From assembly GCA_964529005.1 (NCBI GenBank), contig CAZGUH010000014.1, positions 1-64,000 on the forward strand: 64,000 nt of DNA, written 5' to 3'. The first letter of the stretch is position 1. Every line of letters starts with the position of its first letter. A model generated the notes under the pieces. That model ran no database searches, was not told where the DNA came from, and saw only the letters and a list, made by a program, of their open reading frames with translations. Made by a program: the position numbers and the translations under genes. This DNA is from CAZGUH01 sp964529005. Its GTDB lineage: Bacteria > Actinomycetota > Acidimicrobiia > Acidimicrobiales > Ilumatobacteraceae. Positions 34,767 through 43,015 of this stretch are shown in pieces.

Positions 34767-34780
34767 TCCCGCCCGCAAGC

Positions 34781-34807
34781 GGTGTGTGGGTCGCCCGAAC
34801 GGGGTAC
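34781..34807 (+). promoter_or_regulatory. SigF/SigB-type promoter of the universal stress protein gene
   Basis: GGTGT (34781-34785)-N16-GGGTAC (34802-34807), matching GNNT-N14/16-GGGTAC/T, the pattern recalled for Streptomyces SigB. The ATG at 34818 is only 10 bases beyond the -10, so the transcript would be nearly leaderless. Confidence 0.6.
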
Positions 34808-34817
34808 GAGCCGGGGC

Positions 34818-35312
34818 ATGGTGACCGTGCTGTTGGCGATCGACGAAGGCGAGCACTCGATCTATGCCGCCGAGAAGGCCCGCGAGCTGTTCGGGGACAG
34901 CGCGACGTACTTGGCGGTGAACGTCGCCGACCGTCCCGTGCTGTGGGCGTCGACCGCCGCGTGGGGCGGCGTCTACCCGTATGTGCCGCCCTACCCGCTG
35001 GTCACCGAGGATCTCACCGAGACGCTCAGCGACGCCGAGAAGGAGGCGCGCCGCACCGCTCAGCAGGCGTCCGCCGCAGCCGGCGTCGTGGCCGAGCCGC
35101 TCGGCGACGTCGGAGACGCGCCGACCGCCATCCTCGACGCGGCCGACGAGCACGGCGCCGACGTGATCGTGGTCGGCACGAGCGACAAGGGATGGTGGCG
35201 GCGGCTGGTCGAGGGCTCCGTCGCCCAGGAGGTCATCCGGGAATCGAACCGACCGGTGCTCGTCGTGCACCCTGTCGTCGAACGCTCCGACGACGACTCC
35301 GAGCGCCGGTGA
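34818..35312 (+). CDS. Universal stress protein (UspA family)
   Basis: A 164-residue single-domain Usp protein. The first strand TVLLAIDEGEHS and the C-terminal segment ADVIVVGTSDKGWWRRLVEGSVAQEVI follow the family, with GS before the last helix as in ATP-binding members, though the first glycine loop is not a strict G-2x-G-9x-G. ATG at 34818 begins at the first strand. A GGGTAC stress-type promoter stands directly upstream. Its last 80 bases overlap the convergent metal-permease gene. Confidence 0.85.
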   Translation: MVTVLLAIDEGEHSIYAAEKARELFGDSATYLAVNVADRPVLWASTAAWGGVYPYVPPYPLVTEDLTETLSDAEKEARRTAQQASAAAGVVAEPLGDVGDAPTAILDAADEHGADVIVVGTSDKGWWRRLVEGSVAQEVIRESNRPVLVVHPVVERSDDDSERR

Positions 35313-36105
35313 CGGCGAAGACCACGGCGAAGCACGTCGCGCCGACGAGGACGATGCTCGGCCCCGGCTGCACGTCGAGGTGGTAGCCGACGTTCATCCC
35401 CACGAAGCCGTTGACGCTGCCGATCAGCGCAGACAGCGCCAGCATGCGGCTGAACGAGTGCGTCAGCATCCGAGCCACGGTCGGCGGGATGACGAGCGTC
35501 GCGGCGATCAGCGTCACGCCGACCACCTGCATCGTCGTCAGGATCGCGGCCGCGAGCACGAGCATCAACAGCGCGTCGACCCGTGATGTGCGCACCCCCG
35601 ACGCTTCGGCGACCTCCGGATCGAACGTCGTGAACAGCAAGCGCCGGTAGCCGAAGAACACCACCACCGCGACGAGCATCGTGACCACCGCGACGGCGAC
35701 GACGTCGGCGCGGTCGACGCCCAGGATGCTGCCGAACAGCGCGGCGTCGAAGTTCCTGCCGCGCCGGCCGAACATCGCGAACAGCGCCAGGCCGAGCGCG
35801 AACGACGCCGTCGTGATCACGCCGATCGCCGCGTCGGCGCCGATCACACGCCGGCGAGTGACGCCGTTGATCATCAGCGCCGAGGCCATTCCCCATGCGC
35901 CTGCGCCGAGGGCGAAGTTCACACCGAGCAACGCGCTGGCGGCGAAGCCGCCGAAGATCGCGTGCGACAGGCCGTGGCCGATGTAGCTCATGCCCTTCAG
36001 CACGACGAACACACCGACGACGCCGCACAGCCCCCCGGCGACCGTGGCGACCACGACGCCGTTGCGGAAGAACGCGAACGCGAACGGGTGCAGGAGATCG
36101 GCCAC
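35233..36105 (-). CDS. Metal-ion ABC permease (ZnuB/MntB type)
   Basis: A 290-residue permease of the ABC-3 family with about eight transmembrane helices (FVVLKGMSYIGHGLSHAIFGG, VVGVTLIAATLVIPPTVAR are conserved stretches). It forms the channel of a zinc/manganese/iron importer with the next two genes. GTG at 36105 begins one base after the ATPase stop. The C-terminal basic tail (GARSRRRSVRR) is encoded opposite the end of the uspA gene. Confidence 0.88.
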   Translation of the reverse strand: MADLLHPFAFAFFRNGVVVATVAGGLCGVVGVFVVLKGMSYIGHGLSHAIFGGFAASALLGVNFALGAGAWGMASALMINGVTRRRVIGADAAIGVITTASFALGLALFAMFGRRGRNFDAALFGSILGVDRADVVAVAVVTMLVAVVVFFGYRRLLFTTFDPEVAEASGVRTSRVDALLMLVLAAAILTTMQVVGVTLIAATLVIPPTVARMLTHSFSRMLALSALIGSVNGFVGMNVGYHLDVQPGPSIVLVGATCFAVVFAVTGARSRRRSVRRQGARRAPVGSIPG

Positions 36106-36106
36106 G

Positions 36107-36928
36107 TCAGGCGCCCTTCGCCTCGGCCCCGCGCCAACGCAGCGCCGCCACGTTGCCGCGGTGGTGGGGATGATCGACCACGACGGGCAGCCCGGCATGC
36201 TCGAGGACCTCCATCGGCGCCCCGTACGTGCGCTCGAGCACGTCCGCGGTGAGCACGGCGCGCGGCGGGCCTTCGCCGATCACCCGTGTGTTGAGGCACA
36301 CCAGGTGCGGCAGGTGGGCGGCGATGCCGTTCAGATCGTGGGTCGTCAACACGATGGCGAGGCCGGACTCGTGGAGCTCGTGCAGCAGGTGCAGCACCTC
36401 GTGGCGGGTTCGCAGGTCGACGCCCGACGTCGGCTCGTCCAGCAACAGCACCTCCGGGCGGCCGAGCAGCGCACGGGCGACGAACACCCGCTGCTGCTGG
36501 CCGCCGGACAGCTCGCGGATGTGGCGGCCGCCGAGGCCGCCGATGCCGAGGCGGTCGAGGACGTCGTCGACCTCGGCCCTCTCGACGGCGCTGCGCCACG
36601 GCAGCAGCCGACCCCTTGTGCGCGCCATGAGGACGCATTCGCTGACCGTGACGGGAAACGACCAATCGACGGTCTCCACCTGCGGCACGTAGCCGACACG
36701 GAGGCCCTCGCGCCGCCACACGACACCCGAGCCCGGGCGCACGCTGCCGAGCAGCGCCCGCAGCAGAGTCGACTTCCCCGATCCCGACGGGCCGACGATG
36801 CCGGAGAACTGACCGGGCCGGACGTCGAGATCGACCTCGACGAGGACCGGCGTGTCGTCGTACGCGCACGTGAGGCGCTCCGCACGCATCAGCGCCTGCG
36901 ACCGCTGGGCCGCGCGCCCGCCTGTCAT
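36107..36928 (-). CDS. Metal-ion ABC transporter ATPase (ZnuC/MntA type)
   Basis: A 273-residue ATPase. Walker A GPSGSGKST, signature LSGGQQQRVF, Walker B VLLLDEPTSGVD and the H-loop LTTHD are all present. The GSVRPGSGVVWRREGLRVGYVPQ segment holds the Q-loop. It starts 4 bases inside the end of the binding-protein gene and stops one base before the permease start: a three-gene operon. Confidence 0.92.
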   Translation of the reverse strand: MTGGRAAQRSQALMRAERLTCAYDDTPVLVEVDLDVRPGQFSGIVGPSGSGKSTLLRALLGSVRPGSGVVWRREGLRVGYVPQVETVDWSFPVTVSECVLMARTRGRLLPWRSAVERAEVDDVLDRLGIGGLGGRHIRELSGGQQQRVFVARALLGRPEVLLLDEPTSGVDLRTRHEVLHLLHELHESGLAIVLTTHDLNGIAAHLPHLVCLNTRVIGEGPPRAVLTADVLERTYGAPMEVLEHAGLPVVVDHPHHRGNVAALRWRGAEAKGA

Positions 36929-37926
36929 TGCGGGTATTCCGCTTCGTCAGGCGCAACGTTGCGCACCTCGATCGCCCGCAGCGCCGCCGCGTCACCGCCG
37001 AGGGCCTCGGTCATCGTGACGTAGTCGAACAACATCAGACCGAGCCACGAATGCTCGGGATCGCCTGGCTCGCCGGGCAGATCGTCGTCGCGCAGATCAT
37101 CGACGTAGACGGCGCCGGTCTCCTTGCTGATCTGCTCGAGCACCGGGCTGGGGAACACCTCGGAGCCGAAGATCGCGGGCACCTGGCGGGCGCGGATCTG
37201 TTCGATGAGGTCGACCACCTCGGCCGGCGTCGGGTCGTCGAAGTCGGACACCTGGATCGCGCCCAGGACGTCCCACCCGTAGTCCTCGGCGAAGTACGCG
37301 TAGGCGTCGTGGTACGTCAGCAGCTCGCGGCGCGGAACCGTGGCGAACGCCGTGCGCATCGCCGTGTCGAGCTCGTCGATCAGATCGGAGAACGCCGCGT
37401 AGTTGGCGGCGTAGGACGCGGCGTTGTCGGGGTCGCGCGCCGACATGTCCTCCATCACGATCTCCGCATAACGGCGAGCAAGCAACGGATCCGTCCACAG
37501 ATGGGGGTTCGGCTTGCCGTCCTCCTCGGGGAACGACGCGTCGTAGAGGTACTCCTCCGGCCGGATCGTGCGCGGGCCGAGCTCGACGATCTCCGCCCCC
37601 TCACGCAGGTTGGTTGCAGCAAGCTTCCTCGTCGGCTCTTCCAACTGCAACCCGTTGACGTAGACCACGTCCGCCGTCGACAGCAGCTCGGCGACGCTCG
37701 GGCGTGGTTCGAACGTGTGCGAGTTGACGCCCTCGGGGACGATGCCGACGACGTCAGCCTTGTCCCCCACGATGTTGGCCACGATGCTGGTGATCGGCGC
37801 GACGGTGGTGGCGATCAGCAGCCGCCCGTCGCGCGCTGCGCTGGCCTCTGGATCGCGGCAACCCCCGGCCAGGGCGCACACAGCGAATGCAACCGGGATG
37901 GCCAGGGCGCGCACGCGGCGGCACAC
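36925..37926 (-). CDS. Metal-binding lipoprotein of cluster A-I ABC importer (ZnuA/MntC type)
   Basis: A 333-residue lipoprotein with a signal peptide and lipobox LAGGC (C23). The metal site is predicted from H70 (VNSHTFEP), H142 (NPHLWTDP), H206 (TYHDAYAYF) and E256 (FGSEVFPS), the three-His-plus-acid set of Zn/Mn binders; there is no His-rich loop, so manganese is as likely as zinc. GTG at 37926 gives a normal signal peptide. TGCAA occurs twice with 11-base spacing upstream (37930, 37941), a possible regulator site. Only 36 bases separate it from the MFS gene. Confidence 0.9.
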   Translation of the reverse strand: MCRRVRALAIPVAFAVCALAGGCRDPEASAARDGRLLIATTVAPITSIVANIVGDKADVVGIVPEGVNSHTFEPRPSVAELLSTADVVYVNGLQLEEPTRKLAATNLREGAEIVELGPRTIRPEEYLYDASFPEEDGKPNPHLWTDPLLARRYAEIVMEDMSARDPDNAASYAANYAAFSDLIDELDTAMRTAFATVPRRELLTYHDAYAYFAEDYGWDVLGAIQVSDFDDPTPAEVVDLIEQIRARQVPAIFGSEVFPSPVLEQISKETGAVYVDDLRDDDLPGEPGDPEHSWLGLMLFDYVTMTEALGGDAAALRAIEVRNVAPDEAEYPQ

Positions 37927-37962
37927 TACTGCAACTCACTTGCAATTACGAGAGCCGCCGGG

Positions 37963-39504
37963 TCAGATCACGGCCGACAGCTCCACGTCCGCGGCGTGCT
38001 GATGAGACGAACGCAAGGGCACCTCGCGCATGAACCAGATGGCCACGACCGCGACGACCATGAGCGGCACGAGGAACACGAACCCCGCAGTGACCCCGCC
38101 CGAGTAGGCGTCGACGACACGCTGCGCCTCCTGCGGGGGGAGGCCGCGCAGCGATTCTCGTGTCAGCTCCGTCGCCGCCGCGACGTCGAGGTCGACACCG
38201 TCGATGCGATCGCGGAACTGGTTGTTGAAGATCGCCCCGAAGGTCGCGACGCCGATGGAGCCGCCGATCGTGCGGAAGAAGTTCACCGACGAGGTGCCGA
38301 CGCCGAGGTCCTTCATCGGCACCACGTTCTGCGCGGCGACCAGGAGCGTCTGGGAACAGCCGCCGACACCGAGGCCGAGCCCGGCTGCGTAGATGGTGGT
38401 GAGGGCCAACGGCGTCGAAGAGCTCATCGTCGCCAACAGGGCCATGCTGCCCGTGGCGAGCGCGGTGCCGACGACCGGGAAGATCTTGTAGCGGCCCGTG
38501 CGTGACGTGAGCTGACCGGCGATCAGCGATCCGAAGAACGTCCCGAACATCAGCGGCATCATCAGCACGCCCGAGCGCGTCGCGCTCACATCGTGCACCA
38601 GTTGCAGGAACAGCGGCAGGAAGCTGAACGCCGCGTACATCCCAACGCCGAGGATGAACGTCGTCGCCGCGGCGATCGAGAACGTCGGCGTCGCGAAGAG
38701 ACGCATCGGCACCACGGGCTCGCGGGCGCGTCTCTCGACCAGCACGAAGGCCACGGCGGCGACCAGCGACGTGGCGATGAGGCCGACGATGATTGGCGAA
38801 CCCCAGGGATGCTCGGCGCCGCCCCACGTGGTGAACAGCACGATGCTCGACGTCGCCGCCGTGAGGAGGACCGCGCCCGCGTAGTCGACGTGTGGGTTCC
38901 CTCGCCGCAGACCGGCCGGCAACGCAGCCGACGCAGCGAGGAACGCGAGGATCCCCATCGGAACGTTGACGTAGAACGCCCATCGCCACGAGAGGTGATC
39001 GGTGAACAACCCGCCGGCGAGCGGGCCTGCGACGCTGCTCGCCACGAGCACGGCGCCGAAGTAGCCCTGGTAGCGGCCGCGCTCGCGCGGCGTGACGATC
39101 TCACCGACGATCGCCTGCGCGAGCACCGTGAGGCCGCCGCCGCCCAAGCCTTGGATGCCGCGGGCGACGATGAGGTGGCCCATCGACTGCGCGGCCCCGC
39201 ACAGGGCGCTCCCGCCGATGAACACCAGGATCGAGATCTGGAACAGCAGCTTGCGACCGTAGAGGTCGCCCAGCTTGCCGCCGAGCGGGATCGAGACGGC
39301 CGAAGCCAGCAGGTACGCGGTCACGACCCAGGACAGGTGGTTCAGCCCGCCGAGATCGCCCGTGATGGTGGGCAACGCAGAGGCGACGATCAACTGGTCG
39401 AGAGCCGACAGCAGCATGCCGACCATCAGCCCGCCGAAGACGACCATCACCTGGCGATGTGACAGCGTCGGCACGACGTCGCCCTCGGGCGTCGTCACCG
39501 TCAT
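37963..39504 (-). CDS. MFS drug:proton antiporter, EmrB/QacA (DHA2) type
   Basis: A 513-residue transporter with 14 predicted transmembrane helices. Visible motifs are LDQLIVASALPTI (helix 1, motif D1), GKLGDLYGRKLLF (motif A) and GPLAGGLFTDHLSWRWAFYVN (motif C region). Such pumps export lipophilic drugs or metabolites. It is co-transcribed with the TetR gene, its ATG overlapping the tetR stop (ATGA), so it is probably the repressor's target. Confidence 0.92.
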   Translation of the reverse strand: MTVTTPEGDVVPTLSHRQVMVVFGGLMVGMLLSALDQLIVASALPTITGDLGGLNHLSWVVTAYLLASAVSIPLGGKLGDLYGRKLLFQISILVFIGGSALCGAAQSMGHLIVARGIQGLGGGGLTVLAQAIVGEIVTPRERGRYQGYFGAVLVASSVAGPLAGGLFTDHLSWRWAFYVNVPMGILAFLAASAALPAGLRRGNPHVDYAGAVLLTAATSSIVLFTTWGGAEHPWGSPIIVGLIATSLVAAVAFVLVERRAREPVVPMRLFATPTFSIAAATTFILGVGMYAAFSFLPLFLQLVHDVSATRSGVLMMPLMFGTFFGSLIAGQLTSRTGRYKIFPVVGTALATGSMALLATMSSSTPLALTTIYAAGLGLGVGGCSQTLLVAAQNVVPMKDLGVGTSSVNFFRTIGGSIGVATFGAIFNNQFRDRIDGVDLDVAAATELTRESLRGLPPQEAQRVVDAYSGGVTAGFVFLVPLMVVAVVAIWFMREVPLRSSHQHAADVELSAVI

Positions 39505-40118
39505 CTCCTGCCTCGAGCCGGGGCAGGGAACCCGCGTGACAGGTCGGCGAACGCGTCCTCGAGCGCACCGGGAAGGGTTCCGGGTCTGCCGCTCGCCTGC
39601 CACCAGGAGATCGTCGAGCGCAGCATCGACACCGCAGCGACGACGACCCGGCGAGGGTAGGGATCGACCGCAGGATCCAGACCGAGCCGCTCGGCGATCA
39701 CCTCGGTCAGCGCGTTCTCGAGAGCCGCGTACGACGCCATCAGGGGCGCGAGCAGTGCGGGGTGGCGGCGGACGACCTCGGCTCGGCGGGCCCACCGCCG
39801 GGCCGCGGCGTCGGCGTCGTCCGCGCTCGTGGACAAGATGCTCGCCAGCGAGACCGTCGGCGGCTCGTCGGCAGGACGATCGCGCAGGTCGGCGACGACG
39901 GCCTGGACGGCGTCGGGGCTGATGCCGACGATCGCGTCCTCCTTGGAGGGGAAGTAGTTGAAGAACGTGCGCGGCGAAACGCCTGCTCTGTCGGCGATGT
40001 CCTCGATGGTGACGCTGTCGACGCCTCGCTCGAGCGTCAGTTCGAGCGCGGCGGACCCAAGGGCGAGGTACGTCAGCTCTCGCTTGCGCTGACGACGATC
40101 CGAACCCACGGAGGACAC
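39501..40118 (-). CDS. TetR-family transcriptional regulator
   Basis: A 205-residue regulator with an N-terminal TetR helix-turn-helix (VTIEDIADRAGVSPRTFFNYFPSKED) and a variable ligand domain. GTG at 40118 is preferred; a TTG at 40136 lies inside the operator palindrome. It is the first gene of the tetR-MFS operon, and a 38-base nested inverted repeat immediately precedes it, implying autorepression relieved by the pump substrate. Confidence 0.88.
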   Translation of the reverse strand: MSSVGSDRRQRKRELTYLALGSAALELTLERGVDSVTIEDIADRAGVSPRTFFNYFPSKEDAIVGISPDAVQAVVADLRDRPADEPPTVSLASILSTSADDADAAARRWARRAEVVRRHPALLAPLMASYAALENALTEVIAERLGLDPAVDPYPRRVVVAAVSMLRSTISWWQASGRPGTLPGALEDAFADLSRGFPAPARGRR

Positions 40119-40156
40119 TTCTTGCACAATACGCAAACTTGCGTGAGATGCAAGAA
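40119..40156. promoter_or_regulatory. Nested palindromic operator upstream of tetR
   Basis: TTCTTGCA-N4-ACGCAA-AC-TTGCGT-N4-TGCAAGAA: both the outer 8-base and inner 6-base arms are perfectly complementary around one centre. This size and symmetry suit two TetR dimers. Confidence 0.7.
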
Positions 40157-40185
40157 CTGTGTGTGCGGATGTGTCGGGACGGCAG

Positions 40186-41991
40186 TCAGGCGAGGAGTTC
40201 CGGGCGGAGGCGGTCCGCCCCGGAGGTGATCGGCGTGAGGAGCGCCGCTGCCGGCGCGAGGCGCTCGATGGCGAAGAACCGTGCCCTGCCGGTGATCGCC
40301 CTGGCCCGTTCGGCGTCGCCGTGGTCGCGCACCCACCGCGCGACCCGAGCGAGGAGCCCGCCTGCGACCGTCGTGGACACGAGTTCGAGATAGGGCGTGG
40401 CGGCCGCCATCCATTGGTCCGGGTCGTCGGCCGCGTCGACCAGCCACGAGGTCGCCGACCGGACGGCGGCGACGGCCGCCTCGAGGTGAACCGCCACCAC
40501 GGCGAGCTGCTCGTCGTGGACGAGCTGCGCGATCAGCCCGTCGATCTCGTCGAGAAGATCGCCGAGCGCCGCGCCCTTGTCGCGCAGGACCTTGCGGGAG
40601 GTCAGGTCGATCGCCTGGATGCCGTTGGTCCCCTCGTAGATGGCGGCGATGCGGCTGTCGCGGAAGCGCTGGGCGATCCCCGTCTCCTCGATGTACCCCA
40701 TGCCTCCGTGGACCTGGAGGGCGAGCGACGTGTTGCGGATCCCCTCGTCGGTGCACCACGCCTTCGCCATCGGAGTCAGCAGGTCGACACGCGCCGCCGC
40801 TCGATCGCGAGCATCCGCGTCGTCGAGGTGGCGCGCGCGATCGGCCGCCGCAGCGGTGGTGTACAGCAGCGCCCTCATCGCGTCGACGCTGGAGACGATC
40901 GTCAACAACATGCGGCGCACGTCCGGATGCTCGACGATCGGCGAGCTCTCGCTCTGCGGCGCGCCCACGGCGCGGCCCTGGCGGCGCTGCTGGGCGTAGG
41001 CGAGCGCTTGCTGGTAGGCGCGCTCGCTGAGCGCGAGGCCCTCGACGCCGACGGCGAGGCGGGCGGCGTTCATCATCGTGAACATCGCCGTCATCCCGCC
41101 GTGCTCGTCGCCGACGAGCTCGCCGATCGCCTCGTCGAAGTCGAGCACGCACGTCGGGCTGGCGTGGATGCCGAGCTTGTGCTCGATGCCGACGCAGCGG
41201 ACGCTGTTGCGCTCGCCGAGCGAGCCGTCGGACCCCACCAGCCGGCGCGGCACGAGGAACAGCGAGATGCCCTTGGTGCCTGGCGGCGCCCCGGGTGTGC
41301 GCGCCAGCACGGCGTGGACGATGTTCTCGGCGAGGTCGTGCTCGCCCCAGGTGATGAAGATCTTCGTGCCCGAGATCGCCCACGTGCCGTCGCCGCGCGG
41401 CGTGGCGCGGGTTCGCACCGCGCCCACATCGGAGCCGGCGTCGGGCTCGGTGAGCACCATCGTGCCGCTCCATCGACCGGTCACCAGGTTGGCGAGGTAG
41501 CGCGAGCGCTGCTCGTCGGATCCCCACCGCTGGAGCAGGTGGATGGCGCCCTGGGTCAGCATCGGGTTGAGCGACAGAGCCATGTTGGCGGCGACGAACA
41601 TCTCGTCGGCCGCCAGACCGACCACGGCGGGCAGCCCCCCACCGCCGTGGGCCGCGTCGACGGCCAACCCCGCCCAGCCGTCACCGACCCACCGGGTGTA
41701 GGCGTCTCGGAGCTCCGGCGGCAGCGTCACCGAGGCGGTCTCCGGATCGAATCGGGCTCCGACGACGTCGCCGACGCGGTCGGTCGGAGCGAGCACCTCG
41801 GCGGCGAACCGGCCGAAGCCGGCGAGAACATCCACCACGTCGCCGACGCTCGTGCCGCCGAACGGCTTCAGGGCCAGGATCTCGTCGAGCCCGACCGCGC
41901 GCAGCACCTCCTCCATCGCCCCGATGGGCGGGGTGTACGGGATGGAGGTCAGATCACGCGAGGAAGCGCCTTGCTCGACGGCACGCTGCAT
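40186..41991 (-). CDS. Acyl-CoA dehydrogenase, 600-residue class
   Basis: A 601-residue flavoprotein of the long acyl-CoA dehydrogenase class (FadE5/DmdC-like, about 600 residues against 380 for the classical type). LTEPDAGSDVG and WAISGTKIFITWGEHD are the flavin/substrate signatures, LQVHGGMGYIEETGIAQRFRDSRI is typical, and the catalytic base is in AIYEGTNG. The extra C-terminal helical domain is present. ATG at 41991 lies 8 bases after a GATACT box, suggesting a near-leaderless messenger. It faces a MarR gene, its likely regulator. The DmdC-like class also acts on 3-methylmercaptopropionyl-CoA; substrate not fixed here. Confidence 0.88.
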   Translation of the reverse strand: MQRAVEQGASSRDLTSIPYTPPIGAMEEVLRAVGLDEILALKPFGGTSVGDVVDVLAGFGRFAAEVLAPTDRVGDVVGARFDPETASVTLPPELRDAYTRWVGDGWAGLAVDAAHGGGGLPAVVGLAADEMFVAANMALSLNPMLTQGAIHLLQRWGSDEQRSRYLANLVTGRWSGTMVLTEPDAGSDVGAVRTRATPRGDGTWAISGTKIFITWGEHDLAENIVHAVLARTPGAPPGTKGISLFLVPRRLVGSDGSLGERNSVRCVGIEHKLGIHASPTCVLDFDEAIGELVGDEHGGMTAMFTMMNAARLAVGVEGLALSERAYQQALAYAQQRRQGRAVGAPQSESSPIVEHPDVRRMLLTIVSSVDAMRALLYTTAAAADRARHLDDADARDRAAARVDLLTPMAKAWCTDEGIRNTSLALQVHGGMGYIEETGIAQRFRDSRIAAIYEGTNGIQAIDLTSRKVLRDKGAALGDLLDEIDGLIAQLVHDEQLAVVAVHLEAAVAAVRSATSWLVDAADDPDQWMAAATPYLELVSTTVAGGLLARVARWVRDHGDAERARAITGRARFFAIERLAPAAALLTPITSGADRLRPELLA

Positions 41992-41999
41992 GACCACAC

Positions 42000-42015
42000 A
42001 GTATCTGACCGGTCA
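42000..42015. promoter_or_regulatory. Promoter and palindrome between acyl-CoA dehydrogenase and MarR genes
   Basis: On the minus strand GATACT (42005-42000) is directly preceded by the perfect palindrome TGACCGGTCA (42006-42015). This lies in the divergent gap and could be the MarR operator controlling both genes. Confidence 0.45.
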
Positions 42016-42067
42016 TGTTTCGCTGCATCCCACCGCGCCCACCGGCTCGGCGGTACCGTCCACCACC

Positions 42068-42589
42068 GTGTCCGAGCCCATCCCACGGTTCGATCCTCTC
42101 GACGAAGCGCATCGCCAGTGGCTCGCGCACGGCCTCGAGGGTCCGCAATCGATGTACGCGGCGATCTCTCTGATCCACGCGCAGCAGGTTGCGATCACTG
42201 CGATGGAACGTGCGCTCAAGCCGCTTGGCCTCACCTTCGCCCGTTACGAGATCCTGATGCTGCTGTCGTTCACGCGCGCCGGCGCGCTGCCGATCACGAA
42301 GGTCGGCGAGCGGCTGCTGGTGCACCCGACCGGCATCACTCGCTTGGTCGACAAGCTCGAAGCGAACGGTCTGGTCACCCGGACGACGAACCCTGCCGAC
42401 CGTCGCGGCACGCTGGCCCGGATCACACCGGCAGGGCGGCGCCTCGCGCGGCGGGCCACGACCGTGCTGTCGCGCATCCACTACGGCGTCGACCTCGCCG
42501 AGGAGCCGACCGCCCAGCTGATCGACGCCCTCCAGGCGCTGCGCGACGGGAGCAAGCCGCGCCGTGGCCAACCGGCCGAGCGTCGCTAA
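42068..42589 (+). CDS. MarR-family transcriptional regulator
   Basis: A 173-residue winged-helix regulator. FARYEILMLLSF, VGERLLVHPTGITRLVDKLEANGLV and the wing TNPADRRGTLARITPAG are the MarR landmarks. GTG at 42068 fits the domain start. It is divergent from the acyl-CoA dehydrogenase gene and overlaps the convergent Rho_N-like gene by 4 bases. It probably senses an acyl-CoA or aromatic ligand. Confidence 0.88.
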   Translation: MSEPIPRFDPLDEAHRQWLAHGLEGPQSMYAAISLIHAQQVAITAMERALKPLGLTFARYEILMLLSFTRAGALPITKVGERLLVHPTGITRLVDKLEANGLVTRTTNPADRRGTLARITPAGRRLARRATTVLSRIHYGVDLAEEPTAQLIDALQALRDGSKPRRGQPAERR

Positions 42590-42912
42590 CGACCGACGGC
42601 GCGTTCCAGCTGCGCCTTGGTCATCTTCGAACGGCCCTTGATGCCCTTCTTCTTCGCTTCGTTGTAGAGCTGATCGCGCGTCCGCCCACCCGGCCCCCGA
42701 TGCGAGCGCAGGCCGCCGCGACGTCCGGACGAGATGTCCTGTGTCGACGTCCGGCTCGCTTCGCGGGCCTCGCCAGCGCGGGCCCGTTCCTTGTTCACCG
42801 TGCGCGCCGCGATCTCCTCCGCGGTGTCCTCGCTCTCCCCCCGATCGAGCAGGCCTTCCTTGATGTGCTCGTACTGCCGTTCCCGCTTGCGGTTCCATGC
42901 TTGCTGCGGCAT
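42586..42912 (-). CDS. Small basic Rho_N-like protein (often annotated plasmid stabilisation protein)
   Basis: A 108-residue, strongly charged protein. It begins MPQQAWNRKRERQYEHIKEG, continues with a conserved helical part (TAEEIAARTVNKERARAGEA), a Ser/Gly/Arg-rich linker (SSGRRGGLRSH) and a C-terminal Rho_N-like SAP-type helix pair (RDQLYNEAKKKGIKGRSKM). This architecture recurs across many bacteria without a firm function; nucleic-acid binding is likely. A textbook GGTTT-N16-GGGTAG promoter precedes it, divergent from treY, suggesting expression under stress. Confidence 0.8.
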   Translation of the reverse strand: MPQQAWNRKRERQYEHIKEGLLDRGESEDTAEEIAARTVNKERARAGEAREASRTSTQDISSGRRGGLRSHRGPGGRTRDQLYNEAKKKGIKGRSKMTKAQLERAVGR

Positions 42913-42950
42913 CGTGCCCCCTCGTGTGACGTGGGCTCGTCGCAGCTTCC

Positions 42951-42977
42951 CTACCCCGCCCGCACGACCGGCAAACC
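42951..42977 (-). promoter_or_regulatory. SigF-type promoter of the Rho_N-like gene
   Basis: On the minus strand GGTTT (42977-42973), 16 bases, then GGGTAG (42956-42951). This equals the mycobacterial SigF pattern GGTTT-N15/17-GGGTA as recalled. The start codon lies 38 bases downstream. Confidence 0.7.
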
Positions 42978-42979
42978 GC

Positions 42980-43006
42980 GGCTGATCCCCACCGCCCGCG
43001 GGGTAC
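42980..43006 (+). promoter_or_regulatory. SigF/SigB-like promoter of treYZ
   Basis: GGGTAC at 43001-43006 with a weak GGCT -35 (42980-42983) 17 bases upstream. GGGGTACGAGCC is identical to the uspA promoter, and the ATG (43016) again comes about 10 bases after the -10. Confidence 0.5.
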
Positions 43007-43015
43007 GAGCCAGCG

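Noticed and set aside
32508..35270. A 920-codon open frame on the minus strand
   Set aside because: Only the part from 33497 down is holA. The upstream part is antisense to the HPP-CBS and uspA genes, lacks domain-like sequence and is typical of GC-rich shadow frames.
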